From assembly GCA_965237985.1 (NCBI GenBank), contig OZ250161.1:1922001-1986000 (forward strand): 64,000 bases of DNA, written 5' to 3'. This stretch comes from G965212025 sp965237985. GTDB lineage: Bacteria > Pseudomonadota > Gammaproteobacteria > Poriferisulfidales > Oxydemutatoraceae. The translations under genes and the position numbers were made by a program. Shown one piece after another: positions 46,720 through 54,428 of this stretch (the first letter of the stretch is position 1; the number at the start of each line of letters is the position of its first letter). Below the pieces are notes generated by a model that saw only the letters and a program-made list of their open reading frames with translations, was not told the DNA's origin and ran no database searches.

Positions 46720-47398
46720 CGGAGAGTTGACATCAGTTTGCCGGGAACGGGGGAGTGTCCCAGTGCCCAAATCTATGAAGATGGTGTAAGAACCGCCGTT
46801 CTGGAGGGAGAAAACATCAGCGATGATTTCAAAGCCCTGATTGAGAATTACGTTTCCAGGCGCTACCGGAAAACCGCTTCCGGCTGACGGAGAGTTGGCA
46901 TCAGTTTGCCGGGAACGGGGGAGTGTCCCAGTGCCCAAATCCATGAAGATGGTGTAAGAACCGCCGTCCTGGAGGGAGAAAACATCAGCGATGATTTCAA
47001 AGCCCTGATTGAGAATTACGTTTCCAGGCGCTACCGGGAAACCGCTTCCGGCTGACGGAGAGTTGGCATCAGTTTGCCGGGAACGCGGGAGTGTCCCAGT
47101 GCCCAAATCCATGAAAATGGTGTAAGAACCGCCGTCCTGGAGGGAGAAAACATCAGCGATGATTTCAAAGCCCTGATTGAGAATTACGTTTCCAGGCGCT
47201 ACCGGGAAACCGCTTCCAGCTGACGGAGAGTTGGCATCAGTTTGCCGGGAACGCGGGAGTGTCCCAGTGCCCAAATCCATGAAAATGGTGTAAGAACCGC
47301 CGTCCTGGAGGGAGAAAACATCAGCGATGATTTCAAAGCCCTGATTGAGAATTACGTTTCCAGGCGCTACCGGGAAACCGCTTCCGGCTGACGGAGAG
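46559..47398. repeat. Five tandem 168-bp copies of the ispG 3' end
   Basis: CATCAGTTTGCCGGGAACG begins at 46563, 46731, 46899, 47067 and 47235, exactly 168 bases apart. The first unit is the real ispG end including its stop; four copies follow, with few differences (for example GGGAACGCGGGAG in the last two). The unit joins GGAGAG after the stop to TTGGCATCAG inside ispG. The array runs up to 141 bases before tRNA-Leu. A 615-codon minus-strand frame across it is a by-product of the 56-codon period. Confidence 0.96.
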
Positions 47399-47522
47399 AA
47401 TGGGGCAGGAGAATTGAAAACGTGTGGTGTGCAGGTGAGGTGCGCGCCGCGGACGACGCTTCCTGGCCCTAAAAATGTCTGTCGGCAAGTCACAGTCGCA
47501 TCCTGGCACGACAGGCACAGGG

Positions 47523-47528
47523 TATAAT
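47523..47528 (+). promoter_or_regulatory. -10 box of tRNA-Leu
   Basis: A perfect TATAAT 10 bases before the tRNA-Leu gene. No good -35 is visible 16-18 bases upstream (ATCCTG), so activity may depend on an upstream element. Confidence 0.55.
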
Positions 47529-47538
47529 CGGCCGTCGG

Positions 47539-47623
47539 GCGGAAGTGGCGGAATCGGTAGACGCGCTGGCTTTAGGTGCCAGTGGGGGGTTACCCCGTGA
47601 GAGTTCGAGTCTCTCCTTTCGCA
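47539..47623 (+). tRNA. tRNA-Leu (anticodon TAG)
   Basis: 85 nt with a long variable arm. Acceptor GCGGAAG pairs with CTTTCGC, discriminator A; D-arm TGGCGGAATCGGTAGACGC; anticodon loop CTTTAGG gives TAG; variable arm TGGGGGGTTACCCC; T-arm GAGAGTTCGAGTCTCTC. CCA is not encoded. It sits between the ispG and tig arrays and is itself single-copy. Confidence 0.96.
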
Positions 47624-47675
47624 GCAGTTTCTTCTCCAAAGGGCGATGGTTGACCGGTCTGCCACGCGGCCTTGT

Positions 47676-48470
47676 CTCTGAGTTTTCGCCTGTCTGGTCG
47701 ACTGTCCCATCAAGGTGGCACTGTTGCGAAGGCGTTGTCTGACTGGCATGGTGTCGATTCAAATTGAGGGTGTCTGAGTTTTTATTTATTTGGGTTCTTG
47801 TCCTGAGGTTATAGAGAGGTGAAAGTTGAAATCAACGAAATTGGCGAGTTGCAACGGCGCCTGACCTTTCGTTTGCCATCCGAGGCACTTAAAAAGGCCA
47901 CGCAGGAAAAATTCAGGGTGCTCGGGAGTACTGTTCGTCTCTCTGAGTTTTCGCCTGTCTGGTCGACTGTTCCATCAAGGTGGCACTGTTGCGAAGGCGT
48001 TGCCTGACTGGCATGGTGCCGATTCAAATTGAAGGTGTCTGAGTTTTTATTTATTTGGGTTCTTGTCCTGAGGTTATAGAGAGGTGAAAGTTGAAGTCAA
48101 CGAAATTGGCGAGTTGCAACGGCGCCTGACCTTTCGTTTGCCATCCGAGGCACTTAAAAAGGCCACGCAGGAAAAATTCAGGGTGCTCGGGAGCACTGTT
48201 CGTCTCTCTGAGTTTTCGCCTGTCTGGTCGACTGTCCCATCAAGGTGGCACTGTTGCGAAGGCGTTGTCTGACTGGCATGGTGTCGATTCAAATTGAGGG
48301 TGTCTGAGTTTTTATTTATTTGGGTTCTTGTCCTGAGGTTATAGAGAGGTGAAAGTTGAAATCAACGAAATTGGCGAGTTACAACGGCGCCTGACCTTTC
48401 GTTTGCCATCCGAGGCACTTAAAAAGGCCACGCAGGAAAAATTCAGGGTGCTCGGGAGTACTGTTCGTCT
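47676..48470. repeat. Three tandem 265-bp copies of the tig leader and 5' end
   Basis: Units run 47676-47940, 47941-48205 and 48206-48470; GTGAAAGTTGAA recurs at 47819, 48084 and 48349, exactly 265 bases apart. Each holds about 143 bases of leader and the first 40 or so codons of tig. The third leads into the intact gene. The first two open a 62-codon frame that has the N-terminal 41 residues of trigger factor and then a foreign tail (SEFSPVWSTV). They stop just before the ribosome-binding GFRPGK motif. The edges share GTCT. Confidence 0.95.
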
Positions 48471-49680
48471 GGATGGTTTCCGGCCTGGAAAAGTCCCAAA
48501 AAATCTTCTGGTTTCGCGCTACTCGAAGTCTGTACGTTCCGATATCGTCAGAGACATGGTGACGGAATATCTTTTGGAAATCGCTAAAGCAATGCGTGCC
48601 CGTCTCGCCGGACCTGTCGTGTTGAATGGAGTCCGCGAGTTGGCGGACGAGGACTTGGAGGTGGTCTGCACGGTTGAAATCATGCCTGAATTTGAGTTGG
48701 CAAACCTGAGCGGTGGCGTGATTTTCCGACGTCTGGTTCCGGATAATGATGAGAATTTTGTTCAGTTTGTCCAGCAACACATTGGCAATGGGTTACTGGG
48801 AAAGGAAGAATCGGACGGTCCGGTCAAGGGCAGAGATTCTGTGCTGCTGTGTTTTGAAAATACAGAAGACGCGTCGCTTTTTTCACCGGAAGCTGGCAGA
48901 AAATTGCTTTTGGATCTGAAAGATCTGCCTCAGAATGACTTGCTGTCCCAGGCATTGCTCGGCGCGGGTAAAGGGGAACAGATCTCCATTCATTACGATT
49001 TTCCGGAACATTTTCCACACGACAGGCTGGCCGGCACAGAGCGATCCGTGCAGTGTGCTGTGGAAAATGTCTGGACGAAATCGCAAGACAATCTGAGCAA
49101 AGAAGCCTTGCTCGATCAAATACGACAGGAGTATGACACTCGCGAGTACGAAAAAAGAATTCGTCGGCTGATGAAGAATTCGCTGGATGTTGGGGGACAC
49201 AATTGCCTGCGCTGGCAGGTTGATGCCTTGTTACTGGAACGACACCACTTTCCAGCTCCCGAGTTTATGGTTGCTTCCCAGGCGGCGCATCTTGCCGAGG
49301 CAGTGCAGGCGTGGGAGCCAGTTCGTCTGCTGAGAGTTTTTGCTGCCTATGGGGTGGATGCCTTGCAGAAAATAGCGATCCGCCAGGTAAAACTGAATGA
49401 ATTGCGAAACCGGGTTCTGGCATTTTGCAATTTCAGTTTTGACGAGGATGACTTTCATCGGTTACTTGCGGGGTTGCCTGAGTATGCAGGCAACGGAAAA
49501 AATCAACCTTCCGAGGAAACGACAGCAAAACTGAAAGAGGCGGCGCGGGCCAATCAAGAGGAGAAGGTCGTGGTAAAATGGGCACTGGAGCAGGTCGACG
49601 TTCAGGACAGGGAAGTCGACTATGCCGAGTTTTTTGAGCACTACGCAAAACTGCGGCGTGCTGATCTGATTTTTTATTGA
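48349..49680 (+). CDS. tig: Trigger factor
   Basis: Ribosome-bound chaperone, 443 residues. The N-terminal domain starts MKVEINEIGELQRRLTFRLP and has the ribosome-docking GFRPGKVPKNLL; the PPIase-like middle domain and the long helical C-terminal arms (EEKVVVKWALEQVDVQDREV) follow. The PPIase part is divergent: the expected VxxGDxVxxDF pattern reads VKGRDSVLLCF. The start is GTG. It is followed 5 bases later by clpP, the standard tig-clpP-clpX-lon order. Confidence 0.92.
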   Translation: MKVEINEIGELQRRLTFRLPSEALKKATQEKFRVLGSTVRLDGFRPGKVPKNLLVSRYSKSVRSDIVRDMVTEYLLEIAKAMRARLAGPVVLNGVRELADEDLEVVCTVEIMPEFELANLSGGVIFRRLVPDNDENFVQFVQQHIGNGLLGKEESDGPVKGRDSVLLCFENTEDASLFSPEAGRKLLLDLKDLPQNDLLSQALLGAGKGEQISIHYDFPEHFPHDRLAGTERSVQCAVENVWTKSQDNLSKEALLDQIRQEYDTREYEKRIRRLMKNSLDVGGHNCLRWQVDALLLERHHFPAPEFMVASQAAHLAEAVQAWEPVRLLRVFAAYGVDALQKIAIRQVKLNELRNRVLAFCNFSFDEDDFHRLLAGLPEYAGNGKNQPSEETTAKLKEAARANQEEKVVVKWALEQVDVQDREVDYAEFFEHYAKLRRADLIFY

Positions 49681-49685
49681 TAATC

Positions 49686-50291
49686 ATGAACCTGGTTCCT
49701 ATTGTTGTTGAACAAACCCCGCGTGGAGAGCGTTCGTATGATATTTTCTCCAGATTGCTCAAGGAGCGGGTTATTTTCATCATGGGCCCGATTTCCGACG
49801 AAACAGCAAACCTGGTGGTTGCACAGATGTTGTTCCTGGAATCAGAGAACCAGGAAAAAGACATCAGTCTTTATATCAATTCTCCGGGTGGTGAAATCAG
49901 TGCCGGCATGGCGATTTATGACACGATGCAGTTTGTCAAGCCCGACGTGAGTACGCTGTGTGTAGGGCAGGCATCCAGCATGGGGGCGCTTCTGCTTGCC
50001 GGCGGCAGCAAAGGCAAACGTTACGCATTATTCCACTCGCGCATTATGATTCACCAGCCTTTGGGTAGTGTGAGCGGCCAGGTTACGGAAGTGGACATTC
50101 ACGCACGTGAGCTGTTGCGTCTGCGAGATGTCGTGAATCGTATTTTGGCAAAGCACTCCGGGAAAAGTTTGAAAAAAATACAGTCGGATACCGAGCGGGA
50201 CCGCTTCATGACCGGGCAGGAAGCGGTTGATTATGGCTTGATTGACAAGCTTCTGAGCAAGAGAAACAGTCAAAAGGGGAGGGAGAAGTGA
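49686..50291 (+). CDS. clpP: ATP-dependent Clp protease proteolytic subunit
   Basis: 201 residues. Catalytic Ser in VGQASSMGALLLAGG, His in RIMIHQPLGSVSGQ, and Asp in the SDTERDRFMT region. N-terminal LVPIVVEQTPRGERSYDIFS is typical. The ATG at 49686 is preferred over a TTG overlapping the tig stop. It forms the protease core for ClpX encoded downstream. Confidence 0.97.
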   Translation: MNLVPIVVEQTPRGERSYDIFSRLLKERVIFIMGPISDETANLVVAQMLFLESENQEKDISLYINSPGGEISAGMAIYDTMQFVKPDVSTLCVGQASSMGALLLAGGSKGKRYALFHSRIMIHQPLGSVSGQVTEVDIHARELLRLRDVVNRILAKHSGKSLKKIQSDTERDRFMTGQEAVDYGLIDKLLSKRNSQKGREK

Positions 50292-50360
50292 GCATCACCG
50301 TTTTTCAGCGTGGAGCATCTGCCATGAAATTTTGTTTCCTGTTTGCTGGTGACACAGGCG

Positions 50361-51638
50361 ATGGCAAAAGATAAAAAATTGCAACCCAAAAAGGGCACTT
50401 TGAGTTGTTCTTTTTGCAGCAAAGAGCAAGGCAATGTCAAGAATCTGATTGCCGGTGCCGATGCGTTCATTTGCGGGGAATGCGTGGGGCTGTGCGAGGC
50501 GATTCTTTCTGAGTCACGCAGTGAGAAAGACCGTGCCGCAGTCGTCGATTTGCCTGCTCCCCGGGATGTCAAGGAGTTTCTCGACCGGCATGTGATCGGT
50601 CAGGGACGGGCGAAAAAAGTGCTTTCCGTGGCAATTCATAACCACTACAAGCGCTTGCATGTCAGGAAGATAAAGGAAAAAGGCAATGTGAACATCGCCA
50701 AAAGCAATGTCCTGCTCATTGGTCCCACCGGCTGTGGAAAAACACTTCTTGCCCAGACTTTGGCGAAGTTTCTGAAAGTCCCCTTTACCATTGCTGATGC
50801 GACCGCTCTTACCGAAGCTGGTTACGTGGGTGAAGATGTGGAAAACATTATCCAAAGACTGTTGAGCAATTGCGACTACGATATAGAAAAAGCCAAGAAT
50901 GGCATCATCTACATAGATGAAATAGACAAACTGTCGCGTAAATCCAACAATCCATCCATTACCCGTGATGTTTCTGGTGAAGGTGTCCAGCAGGCTCTGC
51001 TCAAATTGATTGAAGGTTCCGTGGCTTCAATCCCACCGCAAGGGGGGCGCAAGCACCCGCAACAAGAATTTTTACACGTAGATACCAGTGATATCCTGTT
51101 CATTTGCGGAGGTGCTTTTGACGGACTTGAAAAGGTCATCCAGCAACGGACTTCGCGTGGCGGCATCGGTTACGCAGCGGAGCTTAAAGACCCAGGCGAT
51201 TACCGTACCTTTGCACAAACTCTGCAGGATGTGCAGGCCAGGGATTTAATAAACTACGGGCTTATTCCGGAGTTTGTGGGTCGTTTGCCAGTGGACGTTG
51301 TTCTCGATGAACTCTCCGAGAACGACCTGGTGCAGGTTTTGACTGAGCCGGAAAGCTCTCTTGTTGAACAGTACTGCTACTTGTTTTCTTTGGAGGGTGT
51401 GGAACTGGAATTTCAGCAGGATGCGCTTCGGGCAATTGCCGGCAAGGCGATTGAAATGCGAACCGGTGCGCGCGGCTTGCGTTCCATATTGGAGGACCTG
51501 CTCCTGGATACCATGTTTGATTTGCCGTCGTTCAGGCAGGTCAGGAAAGTCGTTATCGATAAAGAAGTCGTGGCGGGCAAACGCCCGCCCCTGGTGATAT
51601 ATGATGAGAGTAGAAAAGTTTCTTTTGCTTCCGAGTAG
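50361..51638 (+). CDS. clpX: ATP-dependent Clp protease ATP-binding subunit ClpX
   Basis: 425 residues. N-terminal zinc domain with CSFCSKEQGN and FICGECVGLC, Walker A LLIGPTGCGKTLLAQTLAK, Walker B IIYIDEIDKLSRK, the pore loop GYVGEDVEN, and the ClpP-docking loop reading GGIGYAAEL rather than a clear IGF. It unfolds proteins for ClpP. ATG 50361 (MAKDKK) is the normal start, 69 bases after clpP; an in-frame start at 50343 adds six residues. Confidence 0.96.
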   Translation: MAKDKKLQPKKGTLSCSFCSKEQGNVKNLIAGADAFICGECVGLCEAILSESRSEKDRAAVVDLPAPRDVKEFLDRHVIGQGRAKKVLSVAIHNHYKRLHVRKIKEKGNVNIAKSNVLLIGPTGCGKTLLAQTLAKFLKVPFTIADATALTEAGYVGEDVENIIQRLLSNCDYDIEKAKNGIIYIDEIDKLSRKSNNPSITRDVSGEGVQQALLKLIEGSVASIPPQGGRKHPQQEFLHVDTSDILFICGGAFDGLEKVIQQRTSRGGIGYAAELKDPGDYRTFAQTLQDVQARDLINYGLIPEFVGRLPVDVVLDELSENDLVQVLTEPESSLVEQYCYLFSLEGVELEFQQDALRAIAGKAIEMRTGARGLRSILEDLLLDTMFDLPSFRQVRKVVIDKEVVAGKRPPLVIYDESRKVSFASE

Positions 51639-51792
51639 GTTGCCGCTGGCGATGTTCGACACAGGTGGTGTGGTGGCTTGCAGCAACAGGTTTTTAGTGT
51701 TTTTATGTTTCTGTGCCAGCTTGAAAGTTGCGCTTGTGACAGACAGCTGGACGAGCGCATTCATGATCAGAGGAGCTTGATTAGGGGAGCTT

Positions 51793-54219
51793 ATGTCAGT
51801 ACACGCTTTTGAAATTCCGGTGTTGCCTTTGCGGGATGTGGTGATTTTCCCGCACATGGTAGTGCCACTTTTTGTCGGACGGGAACGTTCTGTGAAAGCT
51901 TTGGACATTGCCATGTCCGGAGACAAGCAAATTTTGCTTGTGGCACAGAAAAATGCGGAAGAGGATGCGCCCGGTCCCGAAGATATTTACGAAGTCGGTA
52001 CGATTTCCAGTGTGGTGCAGCTCCTGAAATTGCCGGATAACACGACTAAGGTTTTGGTTGAAGGAGGACAAAGAGCCAAGGTTGAGAGCTACATAGACAA
52101 GACAGATTACCTGGCTGCCAAGGTTTCCATCAGTAAAAAAGAAAGCAGTACTGACGCGCGGAAAAAGAAACAGACCGAGGTGCTCGCCCGCTCGATTCTG
52201 TCACGCTTTACCCAGTATGTGAAACTGAGAAAAAGAGGGTTGAATGATGTTCTGAGCTCGATGAACGGGATAGATAATCCGGAGCAGTTGGGCGACATGG
52301 TTGCTACGCATCTCATGGTGAAAATTGAAGAGAAGCAAAAAGTGCTGGAAAACCCGTGCGTCCATGACCGACTTCGTTTTTTACTGGGCTTGATTGAAAG
52401 CGAAATAGACATGATACAAATTGAGCAACGCATACGTGGGCGCGTGAAAAAACAAATGGAGAAAAGCCAGAGAGAGTACTACCTGAGTGAGCAAATGAAA
52501 GCCATTCAAAAAGAGCTTGGGGGAATGGGTGAAGTCTTTGATGAAAGTGCTGAATATAAAAAGAAGATAGAAAAAGTGGGGATGCCGGCGGCAGTCAAAG
52601 CAAAAGCTTTTGCGGAACTGAGTCGCTTGGGCATGATGTCTGCCTTGTCCGCGGAAGCGACAGTTGTGCGAAATTATCTGGACTGGCTGGTAGGAGTTCC
52701 CTGGAAAAAAAGGACCAAACTGAGGACCAGTCTGGAGCAGGCGGAGAAAATCCTCAATGATGACCATTTCGGCCTGGAGAAAGTGAAAGAACGCATCCTG
52801 GAGCACCTGGCTGTGCAAACCCGTGTCAAAAAAATCAAGGGCCCGATTTTGTGTTTGGTTGGGCCTCCTGGCGTGGGTAAAACTTCTCTGGGTCGTTCCA
52901 TAGCGCGCGCCACGAGCAGAAAATTTGTGCGCATGACACTGGGCGGTGTTCGCGACGAAGCGGAAATTCGTGGTCACCGCAGAACCTACATAGGAGCTTT
53001 GCCTGGAAAACTGGTGCAGAATCTCGCCAAGGTCGGGGTCAACAATCCCCTGTTTTTATTTGATGAACTTGACAAAATGTCAATGGACTTTCGTGGCGAC
53101 CCGGCCTCCGCGCTTTTGGAAGTATTGGATCCGGAACAAAACAGTGCATTTCAGGACCACTACCTGGAAGTGGATTTTGATTTGTCGAACGTCATGTTTG
53201 TTTGTACAGCGAACAGCTTGAATATTCCTTTTCCTTTACTGGACAGAATGGAAGTGATCAAGCTTTCTGGGTACACGGAAGAAGAAAAAATGAATATTGC
53301 CGCTTCGTTTCTGGTCCCCAAGCAAATAAAGGACCATGGCTTGAAAAAAGGGGAATTGGAGTTCACCGGGCCGGCGCTCAGGGACATTATCCGCTACTAC
53401 ACACGCGAAGCAGGTGTGCGGGGCATGGAACGGGAAATTTCCAAAGTCTGCCGCAAAGTTGTGAGAAAAATCCTTGGCGATGCCAAAACAGATTCAGTAC
53501 AGTTGCGACCGGCTTCCCTGGCAAATTTTCTGGGGGTGCGCCGTTATCGTTTCGGCCGCGCCGACAGTGAAGACCGAGTCGGCCAGGTGACCGGTCTGGC
53601 ATGGACTGAAACGGGAGGTGACCTGTTGACGGTTGAAGTGGCAGTGGTTCCCGGCAAAGGCGGGCTGTTGCAAACCGGCCAGTTGGGTTCCGTGATGCAG
53701 GAGTCGGTGAAAGCAGCCATGACAGTGGTCAGGAGTCGCGCGGAGGCCATTGGCATACCCGCCGACTTTCATGAAGAAAGTGATGTGCACGTACACGTAC
53801 CGGAAGGGGCTATTCCGAAGGATGGCCCCAGTGCCGGGGTCACGGTTTGTACCGCATTGGTATCGGCGCTAACGAATATTCCTGCCAATGCCGGCGTGGC
53901 AATGACCGGCGAAATCACTTTGCGTGGCGAGATTTTGCCGATCGGGGGACTTAAAGAGAAATTACTTGCGGCTTTGCGCGGTGGTGTCAAAACCGTTTTG
54001 ATACCCAGTGAGAACAATAAAGATTTGAAAGAGATTCCCAAACAGATTCTTCGCAAATTGAATGTGATCAGTGTGCGCTGGTTCGAGGAAGTTCTGGATA
54101 TTGCACTTTTGAGGAATCCAGAAGTTGTTGTTACACAAAAGGAAGTTTCTGAAGGACAGCTGGAAGTGAAAAGTAAAAGCAAAAGACCATCAGGAGCAAA
54201 GGTCCCATCAAGACACTGA
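51793..54219 (+). CDS. lon: Lon protease
   Basis: 808 residues. N-terminal substrate domain IPVLPLRDVVIFPHMVVPLF, Walker A LVGPPGVGKTSLGRSIAR, Walker B NNPLFLFDELDKM, and the protease domain with catalytic Ser in IPKDGPSAGVTVCT and Lys in LPIGGLKEKLLAALRG. All functional residues are present. A basic tail SKRPSGAKVPSRH ends the protein. CTTGAAA at 51720-51726 might be a heat-shock -35 box, but no matching -10 is clear. The usual downstream hupB is missing; repeats follow instead. Confidence 0.97.
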   Translation: MSVHAFEIPVLPLRDVVIFPHMVVPLFVGRERSVKALDIAMSGDKQILLVAQKNAEEDAPGPEDIYEVGTISSVVQLLKLPDNTTKVLVEGGQRAKVESYIDKTDYLAAKVSISKKESSTDARKKKQTEVLARSILSRFTQYVKLRKRGLNDVLSSMNGIDNPEQLGDMVATHLMVKIEEKQKVLENPCVHDRLRFLLGLIESEIDMIQIEQRIRGRVKKQMEKSQREYYLSEQMKAIQKELGGMGEVFDESAEYKKKIEKVGMPAAVKAKAFAELSRLGMMSALSAEATVVRNYLDWLVGVPWKKRTKLRTSLEQAEKILNDDHFGLEKVKERILEHLAVQTRVKKIKGPILCLVGPPGVGKTSLGRSIARATSRKFVRMTLGGVRDEAEIRGHRRTYIGALPGKLVQNLAKVGVNNPLFLFDELDKMSMDFRGDPASALLEVLDPEQNSAFQDHYLEVDFDLSNVMFVCTANSLNIPFPLLDRMEVIKLSGYTEEEKMNIAASFLVPKQIKDHGLKKGELEFTGPALRDIIRYYTREAGVRGMEREISKVCRKVVRKILGDAKTDSVQLRPASLANFLGVRRYRFGRADSEDRVGQVTGLAWTETGGDLLTVEVAVVPGKGGLLQTGQLGSVMQESVKAAMTVVRSRAEAIGIPADFHEESDVHVHVPEGAIPKDGPSAGVTVCTALVSALTNIPANAGVAMTGEITLRGEILPIGGLKEKLLAALRGGVKTVLIPSENNKDLKEIPKQILRKLNVISVRWFEEVLDIALLRNPEVVVTQKEVSEGQLEVKSKSKRPSGAKVPSRH

Positions 54220-54270
54220 GCGCTTTGGCGATTTTGAAATAAGTTCGGTATTTTACCGATACATTAGGAT

Positions 54271-54386
54271 GTAGAAATTCAGACTTGATCTGACAGTTAC
54301 CCGTTTATCTGTAGAAATTCAGACTTGATCTGACAGTTACCCGTTTATCAGCAACCGACTGTCAGATTGGGTCTAAACTTCTATAC
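54271..54386. repeat. 40-bp direct repeats with an inverted partner
   Basis: GTAGAAATTCAGACTTGATC starts a 40-bp unit at 54271-54310 and again at 54311-54350, identical except for the last bases. At 54358-54386 ACTGTCAGATTGGGTCTAAA and CTTCTATA form an imperfect inverted copy; ATCTGACAGT (54328-54337) and ACTGTCAGAT (54358-54367) pair perfectly around 20 bases. This looks like the collapsed ends of an insertion element or a MITE-like unit. Confidence 0.8.
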
Positions 54387-54428
54387 TTTAGGAGATGTCG
54401 GGCTTTTTTGGGGCTGAGTTGAACAGCA

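Noticed and set aside
45646..47493. 615-codon minus-strand frame with a 56-residue repeat (PSAGSGFPVAPGNVILNQGF)
   Set aside because: It is the antisense of ispG and its 168-bp array. The period is a multiple of 3, which keeps the frame open; the repeated peptide has no independent support.
51720..51760. Heat-shock (sigma32) promoter for lon
   Set aside because: CTTGAAA is present but no CCCCAT-like -10 follows at 13-17 bases, so the evidence is too weak to list as a feature.
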